DNA of 64,000 bases from Caballeronia terrestris (GCF_001544515.1 NZ_FCOL02000003.1:1-64000); one strand, 5' to 3'. Shown: positions 34,479 to 43,736, counted from the first letter of the stretch. The notes: generated by a model from the sequence alone, not told the origin. Translations and numbers: made by a program.

Positions 34479-35093
34479 ATGGCCCGACCTCGAAATTTCG
34501 ACGAAGACCAAGTACTCGAAGCAGCCGGCGACGCCTTCTGGGCGAACGGCTACGAAGGCACGTCCACGCGCGATCTCGTGACGTGCACCGGGCTTTCACA
34601 GCCGAGCCTGTACAACGCATTCGGCGACAAACGCGGGCTCTTTCGACGCGCGCTCGAGCACTATCTCGACCGCACGCTGCGCGAGCGCATCGCGCGGCTG
34701 GAGTCGAGGCTTCCGCCCGGTCAGGCGATCGCGGCGTTCTTCGGCGAGATCATCGACCGGTCTGTCGCGGACAAGCATCAGCGCGGCTGCATGCTGGTGA
34801 ACGCCGCGCTCGAATCCACACCGCAAGATGACGAGTTCCGGCAAGCGATCGCGGCCGAACTGAGCCTCCTGCGCGCTTTCTTCGAGCGATGCGTCGCAGC
34901 CGGCCAGCAAAACGGCGACATCGAACCAATACAACCGCCCGGCGCCGCTGCCACGCATCTGCTGGCCGTTCTGCTCGGCGTGCGCGTGCTGGCGCGCGTC
35001 GATCCGAAGCGCGAACTGTTGAGCGGCGCCGTCGCCCCGGCGCTCGCGATGCTCGGCCTGCCCGCGCTGCCGCCCGAGGGCAGCATCCACTGA
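34479..35093 (+). CDS. TetR/AcrR-family regulator
   Basis: A 204-residue regulator. The helix-turn-helix (STRDLVTCTGLSQPSLYNAFGDKRGLF in part, residues 27-52) is typical of the family. A ligand-binding C-terminal domain follows, with RGCMLVNAALE near residue 101, a segment common in the group regulating quinone or aldehyde reductases and MFS pumps. ATG 34479 has the site gagcaagg and lies 12 bp after the second operator. It probably represses itself and the MFS gene that follows. Confidence 0.85.
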   Translation: MARPRNFDEDQVLEAAGDAFWANGYEGTSTRDLVTCTGLSQPSLYNAFGDKRGLFRRALEHYLDRTLRERIARLESRLPPGQAIAAFFGEIIDRSVADKHQRGCMLVNAALESTPQDDEFRQAIAAELSLLRAFFERCVAAGQQNGDIEPIQPPGAAATHLLAVLLGVRVLARVDPKRELLSGAVAPALAMLGLPALPPEGSIH

Positions 35094-35201
35094 GATTCGC
35101 CGGCCACACCGGCAGCAAGCCCGCCGTCCAAACCACGGCATGGCCCGACTCGTCCATTCGATTCGTGCGCGACAGGCGCGCAGGTTCAAAAGGAGCACTG
35201 T

Positions 35202-36428
35202 ATGTCCGACGACGCATCCGCCCTCCCTATCAACCCGGCTTCTCTCGACGTTCGCTCGCTCTACGCGATGTTCGCGGGCCTCTGCGCGAGCCTCGTCGCG
35301 ATCGGGCTCGCACGCTTCGCCTATACGCCGCTGATTCCGCCGCTGATTCAGGCGCACTGGTTCACCTCATCGCAGGCAGTGACGCTCGGCGCCGCGAACT
35401 TCGCCGGCTATCTCGCGGGCGCGCTGCTCGGCCGGCCGATCGCGTCGGCTTTGTCGAACCGCGTCGCGCTGCGGCTCCTCATGCTGATGGCGACCGCCGC
35501 GTTCTTCGCGTGCGCGTTTCCGCTTTCGGTGTCGTGGTTTTTCGCGTGGCGATTCGCGTCCGGGCTTTCGGGCGGCGCGATCATGGTCCTCGTCGCGACG
35601 ACCGTCCTGCCGCACATCCCGCCCGCGCGGCGCGGATTCGCGAGCGGCATGATCTTCCTCGGCCTGGGGCTTGGCATTGCGGCATCGGGAACCATCATCC
35701 CGAAGCTGCTCCAGTTCGGTTTGCAGGACACGTGGATCGGTCTCGGCGTACTGTCGCTCGTGCTTTCGGTGGCGAGCTGGTTCGGCTGGCCAGCCGCCGC
35801 GCCGACGGCGCCCTTGGCAAAACTAGCGCCGCACGCGGTTCGCCCCAACGGCATCGCGCTGCGAGTGCTGTATGCACAATACGCGGCCAATGCGCTCGGC
35901 CTCGTGCCGGCGATGATCCTGCTCGTCGACTACGTCGCGCGCGGTTTGGGTCGCGGCGCCGGAGTCGGCGCGGGCTATTGGGTGCTGTATGGGATCGCCG
36001 CGATCTTCGGGCCGGTGATTTGCGGCAATGTCGCGGACCGCATCGGCTTTGGCGCGGCGTATCGGTTCGGACTCGCGCTGCAGGCGGTCGCCGTCGCGAT
36101 GCTCGCGCTGTCCGGCAATCCGGTAACGCTCGGCATCGCGACGGTGATACTCGGCATTTTCACGCCGGGAATCGTGCCGCTGGTGCTCGGGCGCATCCAT
36201 GAACTCGTGCCGCACGACCACGTCGAGCAGCGAGCGGCGTGGAGCCGGGCGACAACGGCCTTCGCGCTCTTTCAGGCAGTCGGCGGATATGGCTATTCGT
36301 TTCTCTTCGCGCACACGAACAACGATTATTCGCTGATCTTCTGGTTCGGCGCGACGGCGCTATCGCTGGCGTTCGTCGCCGATATCCTGAGCGAACGCAA
36401 TGCCGCTAACAAGCCGGCGACGAACTGA
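35202..36428 (+). CDS. MFS transporter of the YbfB/YjiJ type
   Basis: A 408-residue membrane protein with about twelve helices. LARFAYTPLIPPLI near residue 38 and ANFAGYLAGALLGRP near residue 65 are typical of the YbfB/YjiJ group of MFS permeases, whose substrates are largely unknown. The start ATG 35202 follows the site aaaaggag. It lies 108 bp after the TetR gene and is likely controlled by it, which suggests an efflux role. Confidence 0.75.
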   Translation: MSDDASALPINPASLDVRSLYAMFAGLCASLVAIGLARFAYTPLIPPLIQAHWFTSSQAVTLGAANFAGYLAGALLGRPIASALSNRVALRLLMLMATAAFFACAFPLSVSWFFAWRFASGLSGGAIMVLVATTVLPHIPPARRGFASGMIFLGLGLGIAASGTIIPKLLQFGLQDTWIGLGVLSLVLSVASWFGWPAAAPTAPLAKLAPHAVRPNGIALRVLYAQYAANALGLVPAMILLVDYVARGLGRGAGVGAGYWVLYGIAAIFGPVICGNVADRIGFGAAYRFGLALQAVAVAMLALSGNPVTLGIATVILGIFTPGIVPLVLGRIHELVPHDHVEQRAAWSRATTAFALFQAVGGYGYSFLFAHTNNDYSLIFWFGATALSLAFVADILSERNAANKPATN

Positions 36429-36437
36429 GGGCCTTAT

Positions 36438-36857
36438 TTACTTCTTGTCGAAGGTGACGAGCTTCTTGTCCTTCGCATCGGCGACGAAGATCGCGAGCAG
36501 TTTCGCCGGCTCGGTATCGCTCGCGTTTTCGCTCACCGTGTGGTGCGCGCCGGGCTTCTCGATCCAGTGTTCGCCCGCGTGGAAAACGCGTGTTTCGCCG
36601 TCGTTGACCTGGCTGCGGATCGCGCCCGAGAGCACGTAGGCGACCACGAACGCCTGACCGTGCCGATGCGGATCCGACTTGCCGCCGGGCGCGTAATCGA
36701 CGACCAAAGCCGTCATCGTCTTGCCCGGCACATTGGGCATCGCTTCGACGAATGCGGGTGTGATGGTTTCGCGTTCGGCAGCGTCGCCGTGGGCGTAGGC
36801 CGGGGCAACCGAAGCGATGGCGAGCGCAGCGGCTGCGAGGATTTGCGTGAGTTTCAT
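36438..36857 (-). CDS. Secreted small cupin-domain protein
   Basis: A 139-residue protein with a signal peptide (MKLTQILAAAALAIASVAPAYA). One cupin barrel follows, with metal-binding residues in DPHRHGQAFVV near residue 62 and HTVSENA near residue 106. The substrate is unknown; small periplasmic cupins of this kind often accompany oxidoreductases. It lies 32 bp after the azoreductase gene on the same strand and could be co-transcribed. Confidence 0.75.
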   Translation of the reverse strand: MKLTQILAAAALAIASVAPAYAHGDAAERETITPAFVEAMPNVPGKTMTALVVDYAPGGKSDPHRHGQAFVVAYVLSGAIRSQVNDGETRVFHAGEHWIEKPGAHHTVSENASDTEPAKLLAIFVADAKDKKLVTFDKK

Positions 36858-36889
36858 GATCGAATTCCTAAGATTGTGTTAGCAAGGCG

Positions 36890-37555
36890 TCAAGACGCCG
36901 CGAGTTCTTCCTGCATCGTCAACGACACCTCTGCCCAGCGCGCCGCCACCGCCGACAACTCGCCGCGCGCGCGTTCGAGCGCTTCCGTGCGGGCTTGCTG
37001 GTCGGAGAACTGGAGCGGCTGCGCATCGACGAAGGTCGGGTTCGCCGCGCCGAGAAAGCCGAACGCGGCCTTGAGCGACGGCGTGAGCGCATCCATCGAC
37101 GAGAACGGCGTGCCGGGGCGCAGGTCCGCGCCGCGGCTAGTGATGAACAGCACTTTCTGGCGTCCGAGCTGCCCTTCGATACGGCCGTCCGCCGTGTTCA
37201 CGTAGGTGAGTCCGGTGCGTGTGATGCTGTCGACGAACGCCTTGAACGCGGAGGGCATCGACCAGTTGTACATCGGCATCGCGAAGACGAGCGCGTCGGC
37301 GTCGAGCAGGCGTTGGCACAGCGCATCCGATGCCGCCAACGTGTCCTTCATGGCTTGCGTGCGCTCGCTCGCCTGCGTGTAGGTGGCGATGGCGAACGCC
37401 TCGGTCACGTGCGGCGGCGTGTCCACGGCGACGTCGAGATAATCGAGCTCGACGTCCACGCCTTCGTCGCGCAATTGTTCGATGAAGAAGCGGCTCAACG
37501 CCCGCGAATTGGACCGTTCGCGCTTGGCGCTCGCATCCACATGCATGATTTTCAT
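36890..37555 (-). CDS. azoR: FMN-dependent NADH-azoreductase/quinone reductase
   Basis: A 221-residue flavodoxin-fold reductase. The FMN phosphate-binding N-terminus (MHVDASAKRERSNSRALSRFF in part) and the MPMYNWSMPSAFKAFVDSITR segment near residue 95 are characteristic of AzoR. It reduces azo compounds and quinones with NADH. ATG 37555 has the site aggagag; a longer in-frame extension to 37687 covers the promoter region. It is divergent from a MarR regulator, a common pair in response to quinone or phenolic stress. Confidence 0.85.
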   Translation of the reverse strand: MKIMHVDASAKRERSNSRALSRFFIEQLRDEGVDVELDYLDVAVDTPPHVTEAFAIATYTQASERTQAMKDTLAASDALCQRLLDADALVFAMPMYNWSMPSAFKAFVDSITRTGLTYVNTADGRIEGQLGRQKVLFITSRGADLRPGTPFSSMDALTPSLKAAFGFLGAANPTFVDAQPLQFSDQQARTEALERARGELSAVAARWAEVSLTMQEELAAS

Positions 37556-37680
37556 GACTTCTCTCCTACGTGTGTTGATCGATGAAGCGAAGATTAAAGC
37601 GTCGACTGGCTGTTTGAAATAGCCGTTTTTGTCCAATTCAAGGTAACCACTTAACTTGAACAGAACCACACAATCAGATC

Positions 37681-37709
37681 TTGACAATATCTGATTTTGC
37701 AGATACTGT
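37681..37709 (+). promoter_or_regulatory. marR promoter with an embedded palindrome
   Basis: TTGACA (37681-37686), 17 bases and TACTGT (37704-37709) form a likely promoter. TATCTG-attttg-CAGATA (37688-37705) fills the spacer, an arrangement typical of autorepression. Its TATCTGA half resembles the two CTGAC-N2-GTCAG sites upstream of the pump genes. Confidence 0.5.
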
Positions 37710-37732
37710 TCGTTTCATCAACGGAGCGAGAC

Positions 37733-38170
37733 ATGGATCACTACACCTCAGAGAGCTTCAACCTGACGCAGAGCATCGGATTTGCGATCGGCAAGGCGCG
37801 CAACGTCCTGGTCGCGGAAATCGATGCCGCGCTGAAAGACCTCGGCATCACCACGCAGCAGATGGGTATTCTTTTGTCGATGCGGCACGGTGAGGCGACG
37901 ACGCCGTTCGAGTTGTCGAAACTGCTCGGTATCGATACGGGCCTGATGACGCGCATGCTCGACAAGCTGGAAGACAAGGGCTTGCTTGAACGTTCCCGCA
38001 GTCTGGAAGACCGTCGGGTGGTCAATCTGAAGCTGACGGAACAGGGCGAGGAAGTCGCCGCGCATGTGCCGGAGATCGTTCCGATGGTGCTCAACGCGCG
38101 CGTCAAGAACTTCACGAAGAGCGAGTTCAAGGAACTGAACCGGCTGCTGCGCAAGTTTCTCGACGACTGA
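37733..38170 (+). CDS. MarR-family regulator
   Basis: A 145-residue MarR protein. The winged helix spans about residues 45-90 and includes TPFELSKLLGIDTGLMTRMLDKLEDKGLL and the wing RSLEDRRVVNLKLTEQG. ATG 37733 is preferred over an upstream in-frame ATG at 37697 because that one would fall only just past the promoter. It precedes an OMF-EmrA-EmrB pump whose two start regions contain matching palindromes, so it is the likely repressor of the pump and of itself. Confidence 0.85.
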   Translation: MDHYTSESFNLTQSIGFAIGKARNVLVAEIDAALKDLGITTQQMGILLSMRHGEATTPFELSKLLGIDTGLMTRMLDKLEDKGLLERSRSLEDRRVVNLKLTEQGEEVAAHVPEIVPMVLNARVKNFTKSEFKELNRLLRKFLDD

Positions 38171-38211
38171 GCGGGCCGCGACCCAATCGCTCCATTTTTT
38201 TGTTCAATTAT

Positions 38212-38223
38212 CTGACAGGTCAG
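38212..38223. promoter_or_regulatory. CTGAC-AG-GTCAG operator overlapping the OMF ribosome-binding region
   Basis: A perfect 5-bp inverted repeat ending 3 bp before the ATG at 38227. A second copy, CTGAC-AC-GTCAG, is at 40997-41008. Both are preceded by TAT or TA sequences like the marR spacer palindrome. Confidence 0.5.
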
Positions 38224-38226
38224 AAA

Positions 38227-39708
38227 ATGAAACATCAATCAAATTCAGGCAGGACGGGTTCGCGGCTCGCGAAGGCAAGCGTCACGCTGATCTTTGCGGC
38301 GGTTCTGTCGGCGTGCGCGAACTACGCCGGAATTCACAGCGACAAGGACATGGCGCAGCCGCAGTCGTACGCCACGCAACAGAGCCTGCCTGCCGAAGCC
38401 GGTCATTGGCCCGCTGCGGACTGGGCCGAGCAGTTCGGCGACGCGCAACTGAAAGCGCTCCTCGACGAAGCGCTCAAGAGCAGTCCGACGCTCGAACAGG
38501 CGCGCTCGCGGGTCGCGGCGGCAGCGGCCTACGGCGAGACCGCGAAGGCGAACACGCTGCCGCAGGTCGGCGCCTCGTATTCGTACTCGCGCCAGCAGTA
38601 TTCGTCGAATGCGCTCGTGCCGCCGCCCTACGGTGGATCGTGGCAATCGGAGAACAAGGCGCTCGTCTCGGCTTCCTATGATCTCGACTTGTGGGGCAAG
38701 AACCGCGAGGCGCTTAAGGCTGCGCTGTCGCAGTTGCAGGCGAGCCAGGCCGATGCCGAAGTCGTCAGGCTCACGCTCGACGAGACCATCGCCCGCGCCT
38801 ATAACCAGCTCGCGCGGCTCTACGCGCTGCGCGACATCGCGCAGCAGGAGATCGCCCAGCGCGAGACGATCGACCGCATCACGGCGGGCCGCATCGCGAC
38901 CGGGCTCGACACGGAAGTCGAGCGCAAGACCGCGCAAGCGAACCTCGCGACGAGCCGCGCGTCTCTCGCGGCGCTCGACGGCAGCATCGTCACGACGCGC
39001 TATCAGCTCGCAGCACTGCTCGGCGCAGGACCGGACCGGGGGCTCGCGATCGCGCGGCCGGCGCTCGGTATCGGCGACGAAGTGCGTCTGCCTGACAACC
39101 TCCCCGCCGATCTCGTGAGCCGCCGTCCGGACATCGTGGCCGCGCGCTGGCGCGTCGATTCGATGACGCACGAGGTGAAGGAAGCGAAGGCCGAGTTCTA
39201 TCCGGACATCAACCTGAGCGCGGCGATAGGACTCGATGCATTCGGCTTCGGGCGGCTCCTCACGGCGGCGAGCCGCACGATGTCGGCGGGCCCGGCGATC
39301 CATCTGCCGATCTTCGAAGGCGGCGCCCTGCGCGCGCAACTGAAGGGCCGCTACGCCGAGTTCGACTACGCGGTCGCCACCTACCACCAGACGCTCGTCA
39401 CTGCGCTCTCCGAAGTCGCGACCGAGCTCGCGCAAATCCGCTCGACCGACGCGCAACTCGCCGACGCACAGACCGCGCAGTCGGCCGCGGGCCGCGCCGA
39501 AGAACTCGCGCTCGTGCAATACAAAGCGGGCCTCACGAACCAGTTGACCGTCCTCAACGCCGAGACGAACGCGCTCGCGGCGGACCAGTCGGTCGCGAAT
39601 CTGAAGATGAATCGCCGCGACCAGCAGATCGCGCTCGCGGCGGCACTCGGCGGCGGTTACACCGATTCCGCCGACGTCAAAGCCAACCCCGTCGTTGCCG
39701 CGCGCTGA
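38227..39708 (+). CDS. Outer-membrane efflux lipoprotein of the NodT type
   Basis: A 493-residue TolC-like protein. The N-terminus is a lipoprotein signal with the lipobox LSAC near residue 33. Two outer-membrane-efflux repeats follow, with SYDLDLWGKNREAL near residue 149 and RRPDIVAARWRVDS near residue 299. It is the outer-membrane channel of a tripartite pump with the two next genes. The ATG at 38227 follows the operator directly, and a TTG at 38200 in the same frame is an unlikely alternative. Confidence 0.85.
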   Translation: MKHQSNSGRTGSRLAKASVTLIFAAVLSACANYAGIHSDKDMAQPQSYATQQSLPAEAGHWPAADWAEQFGDAQLKALLDEALKSSPTLEQARSRVAAAAAYGETAKANTLPQVGASYSYSRQQYSSNALVPPPYGGSWQSENKALVSASYDLDLWGKNREALKAALSQLQASQADAEVVRLTLDETIARAYNQLARLYALRDIAQQEIAQRETIDRITAGRIATGLDTEVERKTAQANLATSRASLAALDGSIVTTRYQLAALLGAGPDRGLAIARPALGIGDEVRLPDNLPADLVSRRPDIVAARWRVDSMTHEVKEAKAEFYPDINLSAAIGLDAFGFGRLLTAASRTMSAGPAIHLPIFEGGALRAQLKGRYAEFDYAVATYHQTLVTALSEVATELAQIRSTDAQLADAQTAQSAAGRAEELALVQYKAGLTNQLTVLNAETNALAADQSVANLKMNRRDQQIALAAALGGGYTDSADVKANPVVAAR

Positions 39709-39745
39709 AGCGGACACGTCCCACGCACACTCCAGGAGCCATGAA

Positions 39746-40978
39746 ATGAGCGACACGATCACCACCGCGCGGACGGCGGCGGACCAGCCGGCCGAGACGC
39801 CAGCGCAAACAAAAAAATCGGGCAAACGCAAACTGCTGCTCTCGCTGCTGGCAGCGGCCATCGTCGTGGCGGGTGCGGGCTACGGCACCTACTACTACAC
39901 GACGGGACGCTTCCATGAGGAAACCGACGACGCCTACGTCAGCGGCAACCTCGTGCAACTGACGCCGCAAGTGAGCGGCACGGTCGTCGCGGTGAACGCC
40001 GACGATACGCAGATCGTCAAAGAAGGCGCGCCGCTCGTGACGCTCGATGCCGCCGACGCCAAAGTGGCGCTCTCCAACGCCGAAGCCACGCTCGGCCAGA
40101 CGGTGCGGCAAGTGAGCAGCCTCTACGTGAACAACGAGTTCTACGCGGCGACCGTCGCGCAACGCCAGTCCGACCTCGCGCGCGCCAACGACGACCTGAA
40201 GCGCCGTCAGGCGGTCGCGGGCACGGGCGCGGTATCGGGCGAAGACATCGCCCACGCGCGCGATGCCGTGAGTTCCGCGCAAGCTGCGCTCGATGCCGTG
40301 CGCCAGCAGTCCGAAGCCAATCACGCGCTCACCGACCGCACGTCGATCGAACAGCATCCGAACGTGCAGGCCGCGGCATCGAAGGTGCGCGACGCGTATC
40401 TGAGCTACGCGCGCAACACGCTCCCCGCGCCCGTGACCGGCTACGTGGCGCGCCGCTCGGTGCAGGTCGGCCAGCGCGTCGCGCCCGGCACGCCGCTGAT
40501 GGCGATCGTGCCGCTCGACGGCGTCTGGGTCGACGCGAACTTCAAGGAAGTGCAGCTCGCCCACATGCGCATCGGCCAGCCGGTGACGCTCGTCGCCGAC
40601 GTGTACGGCTCGAAGGTGAAGTACCACGGGCACGTCGAGGGCTTCTCGGCGGGCACGGGCGCGGCGTTCGCCGTGCTGCCTGCACAGAACGCGACGGGCA
40701 ACTGGATCAAGGTCGTGCAGCGGCTGCCGGTGCGCATCCGGCTGGATCAGCGCGAACTCGACGCGCATCCGCTGCGCATCGGCTTGTCGATGGTGGCGGA
40801 AGTCGAAACGCGCGACACGTCCGGCACGCAACTCGGCGCCGCGACGACGACGTCGTATCGCACGGACGTGTTCAGCAAATACGGCGATGAAGCGGATGCC
40901 GAGATCGCGAAGATCATCGGGCAGAACATGCCCGCTGCGCGCACGGTCGCGGCAACTGCAAAGCGCCGCGCGGGTTGA
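39746..40978 (+). CDS. emrA: EmrA/HlyD-type membrane-fusion protein
   Basis: A 410-residue periplasmic adaptor with one N-terminal helix (LLLSLLAAAIVVAGAGYG), a biotinyl-lipoyl half (ETDDAYVSGNLVQLTPQVSG) near residue 57 and a coiled-coil hairpin near residues 110-215. The barrel segment DGVWVDANFKEVQLAHMRIGQPV is near residue 258. It starts 37 bp after the channel gene; a two-codon ATG-AAA-TGA just precedes it. It links the channel to the EmrB-type pump. Confidence 0.87.
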   Translation: MSDTITTARTAADQPAETPAQTKKSGKRKLLLSLLAAAIVVAGAGYGTYYYTTGRFHEETDDAYVSGNLVQLTPQVSGTVVAVNADDTQIVKEGAPLVTLDAADAKVALSNAEATLGQTVRQVSSLYVNNEFYAATVAQRQSDLARANDDLKRRQAVAGTGAVSGEDIAHARDAVSSAQAALDAVRQQSEANHALTDRTSIEQHPNVQAAASKVRDAYLSYARNTLPAPVTGYVARRSVQVGQRVAPGTPLMAIVPLDGVWVDANFKEVQLAHMRIGQPVTLVADVYGSKVKYHGHVEGFSAGTGAAFAVLPAQNATGNWIKVVQRLPVRIRLDQRELDAHPLRIGLSMVAEVETRDTSGTQLGAATTTSYRTDVFSKYGDEADAEIAKIIGQNMPAARTVAATAKRRAG

Positions 40979-40996
40979 TTTTTTTCGCGCAGATAT

Positions 40997-41008
40997 CTGA
41001 CACGTCAG
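40997..41008. promoter_or_regulatory. CTGAC-AC-GTCAG operator upstream of the EmrB-like gene
   Basis: A perfect 5-bp inverted repeat matching the one at 38212-38223, 25 bp before the emrB-like ATG. It could let the MarR protein act separately on the last gene of the pump operon. Confidence 0.45.
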
Positions 41009-41032
41009 TCATAGACACTTCAGGTGATTTCG

Positions 41033-42586
41033 ATGAATCCAGTTTCTTCTCCCGCACCGCTCACCGGCGGCAAGCTCGTGCTTGCCACCCTTGCGGTCGC
41101 GCTCGCCACTTTCATGAACGTGCTGGATTCGTCGATAGCGAACGTCGCGATTCCGACGATCGCCGGCAATCTCGGTGTCTCCATCGATGAAGGCACGTGG
41201 GTCATCACGCTCTTCGCCGCGGCGAACGCGATCGCGATTCCGCTGACCGGCTGGCTGACGCAGCGCGTCGGGCAGATCAAGCTGTTCGTCTGGGCGATCC
41301 TGCTCTTCGTGTTGTCGTCGTGGCTGTGCGGGATCGCGCCGAACCTGCCCGTGCTGCTCGTCGCGCGGATTCTGCAAGGCGCCGTCGCGGGGCCGCTGAT
41401 TCCGCTTTCGCAGGCGATTCTGCTCGGCTCGTACCCGAAGGAAAAGAGCTCGCACGCGCTCGCGCTGTGGGCGATGACGGCGACCGTCGGCCCGATCGCC
41501 GGTCCCGCGCTCGGCGGCTGGATCACCGACAGCTACTCGTGGTCGTGGATCTTCTACATCAACATCCCGGTCGGACTGTTCGCCGCGGGCGTCACGTGGG
41601 CGATCTATCGCGATCGCGAAACGCCGGTGAAGCGCATTCCCATCGACAAGGTCGGACTGATCTCGCTCATCGCGTGGGTCGGCTCGCTGCAGATCATGCT
41701 CGACAAGGGCAAGGACCTCGACTGGTTCAACTCGCCGGTGATCGTGGCGCTCGGCGTGTTCGCGCTCGTGAGTTTCGCGTTCTTCCTGATCTGGGAGTTG
41801 ACCGAGAAAAACCCCGTGATCGACATCACGCTCTTCAAGGGGCGCAATTTTCTGGGCGGGACCGTGGCGATTTCCGTCGCGTATGCGGTGTTCTTCTCCA
41901 ATCTCGTGCTGCTGCCCCAATGGATGCAGCAGTATCTGAACTACCGTTCAGTCGATGCCGGGCTCGTCACCGCGCCTCTCGGCATCTTCGCGGTGATCCT
42001 CGCACCCGTGATGGGCAAGATCATGCCGAAGTCCGATGCCCGCGTGCTCGCGACGCTCGCGTTCATCGGCTTCGCGGGCGTCTTCCTCATGCGCTCGCAC
42101 TACACAACGGGCGTCGATACGTGGACGCTCGTCATCCCCACGTTGCTGCAGGGCATTCCGATGGCGCTCTTCTTCGTGCCCCTCACCGCAATCATCCTGT
42201 CGGGGTTGCCGCCCGGAAAGATTCCGGCGGCGGCTGGCCTCTCGAACTTCGTGCGGGTGTTCGCGGGCGCCGTGGGCACGTCGCTCGCGAGCACCGGCTG
42301 GAACGACCGCACGATCCTTCATCATTCGCAACTCGTCGATCAGTCGAGCGTGCACAACCCGGCTTTCGTCGAATCTTTAAGTTCGCTGCAAGGAGCGCTG
42401 GGCGGAGGCACGCCGCAAGCGCTTGCGTTCTTCGAGCGCTCTCTCAATGCGCAGGCCGCCATGCTCGGGCTGAACGATATCTTCTGGCTCTCGGCGGTGA
42501 TCTTCATCGCGATCATTCCGCTCATCTGGCTTACAAAACCGAGCAAGGGCGCGGGCGCCGGGGCGGCAGGCGCGGGCGGGCATTGA
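41033..42586 (+). CDS. emrB: EmrB/QacA-type drug:H+ antiporter (DHA2)
   Basis: A 517-residue, fourteen-helix MFS exporter. The N-terminal motif LATFMNVLDSSIANVAIPTIAGNLG near residue 21 and GPALGGWITDSYSWSWIFYINIPVG near residue 159 are the DHA2 motifs. The ATG at 41033 follows a caggtg site; a GTG at 41024 is in the same frame. It pumps small toxic compounds through the EmrA adaptor and the NodT-type channel. Confidence 0.87.
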   Translation: MNPVSSPAPLTGGKLVLATLAVALATFMNVLDSSIANVAIPTIAGNLGVSIDEGTWVITLFAAANAIAIPLTGWLTQRVGQIKLFVWAILLFVLSSWLCGIAPNLPVLLVARILQGAVAGPLIPLSQAILLGSYPKEKSSHALALWAMTATVGPIAGPALGGWITDSYSWSWIFYINIPVGLFAAGVTWAIYRDRETPVKRIPIDKVGLISLIAWVGSLQIMLDKGKDLDWFNSPVIVALGVFALVSFAFFLIWELTEKNPVIDITLFKGRNFLGGTVAISVAYAVFFSNLVLLPQWMQQYLNYRSVDAGLVTAPLGIFAVILAPVMGKIMPKSDARVLATLAFIGFAGVFLMRSHYTTGVDTWTLVIPTLLQGIPMALFFVPLTAIILSGLPPGKIPAAAGLSNFVRVFAGAVGTSLASTGWNDRTILHHSQLVDQSSVHNPAFVESLSSLQGALGGGTPQALAFFERSLNAQAAMLGLNDIFWLSAVIFIAIIPLIWLTKPSKGAGAGAAGAGGH

Positions 42587-42678
42587 GTCGCGTGCGAATC
42601 GAAAAGCGAACGTGCAGCCGCGAAAGATCGTGAACGTTTGCTCGCCGATACTGAACGCAAATAACCCGGAGACCGATC

Positions 42679-42897
42679 ATGAACGCCGTAAAAACAGTAC
42701 ATGTCCGACGTGGCTACGTTGCGGTTTGTCTCGTGATCGGCGCGGTCTGCGTGTTGGCGACGATGGACTATGGCAAGACCATCGATAAGCTGAACGTCGA
42801 TACGCAATTGCCGCTGGAGCGTCTTGCCGTGGATAGCGAACATGCCGCTGCGGTCAACACCGTTCGTGCGGATGCCCCTGTGCGAGGCATGCCATGA
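42679..42897 (+). CDS. Small single-helix membrane protein
   Basis: A 72-residue protein with one hydrophobic helix (YVAVCLVIGAVCVLATMDYG) and a hydrophilic C-terminal half. A good site (cccggagac) precedes ATG 42679. It overlaps the next small gene by 4 bp (ATGA), which supports that both are real. I do not recognise a family. Confidence 0.5.
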   Translation: MNAVKTVHVRRGYVAVCLVIGAVCVLATMDYGKTIDKLNVDTQLPLERLAVDSEHAAAVNTVRADAPVRGMP

Positions 42898-43079
42898 TCG
42901 ATACGCGCCGATGGGTTGCGGAAATGCTCGACGATCGCCGGCTCGTTTGGGAACACGATGCCGGGCGCTGGTCGGTGATAGTGGATGGAAAGCGCCTGGC
43001 GAATGATCGCTCGCTCGAATCCGCGATCGATGCCGCGTATGCAATGACACGCGCATTAGCCGCACTGAGCAGGCGCTGA
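42894..43079 (+). CDS. Small soluble hypothetical protein
   Basis: A 61-residue protein, MIDTRRWVAEML..., with no membrane segment. It is translationally coupled to the preceding small membrane protein by an ATGA overlap. The tryptophan-rich, alternating pattern (LVWEHDAGRWSVIVDGKRLAN) suggests a tiny beta domain. No function can be assigned. Confidence 0.45.
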   Translation: MIDTRRWVAEMLDDRRLVWEHDAGRWSVIVDGKRLANDRSLESAIDAAYAMTRALAALSRR

Positions 43080-43099
43080 TCAGAAACGCGGACGGCGCG

Positions 43100-43504
43100 T
43101 CAATCCTCGCCGGGCACAACGCCCGAAGAAACGAGGCACACAAAAGCCGTCGCCTTCAGCAAGCATTCCACCGAGGAAAGCGCGAATCCCAACGGAAACA
43201 CGCGGTATTCGGCGGGCAGCCCGAAGGTCATCGCCATCAATCCGATCGTGCAAAGAAACGCGTAGCCGATCCCCGCCGCGCGGCTTCCCGAAAGAACGAA
43301 ATACACGAGCGCCACGAACAACAGCTTTCCGACGACACACGCGGCCATCTCCGTCACGGTCGGGCTCAGCCAGATTTCGAACGGCAGTTCGCCGAGGGAC
43401 CATGCGGCTGTCGCGATCACGACGCGTCGCGTCCACGGCCCGAGCGCAGCGAGGTCCTCTGAAACGTCTGTGCGGCTGACTCGTGCATCGTCCAGATATC
43501 GCAT
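43100..43504 (-). CDS. Membrane protein of unknown function
   Basis: A 134-residue protein with three hydrophobic segments: MAACVVGKLLFVALVYFVLSG near residue 54, GIGYAFLCTIGLMAMTFG near residue 77, and a C-terminal one. The basic N-terminus is about 30 residues. It is convergent with the two small genes above and lies divergent from the YdeP-type gene. I cannot name a family. Confidence 0.5.
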   Translation of the reverse strand: MRYLDDARVSRTDVSEDLAALGPWTRRVVIATAAWSLGELPFEIWLSPTVTEMAACVVGKLLFVALVYFVLSGSRAAGIGYAFLCTIGLMAMTFGLPAEYRVFPLGFALSSVECLLKATAFVCLVSSGVVPGED

Positions 43505-43736
43505 GGTGTGTCTCCGGTTTGGCTTCGAAATAAGGTGAAGCCATTATTCGGCGGACTCATTCGCCGATCTTTTCCGATCGCGCCAGCCATTTCAAAAACG
43601 CACGTTAATCGCTGGTCAGACAAACACGCCCCGCGGCGTGCGAATCCGAAACCGCCGGGCGAATACACAATCCCGCACCGCAGCGGAACGCGATCATCGC
43701 CCCATGCTCCTCAATGAAACGGCGAAGGAAACGGAC

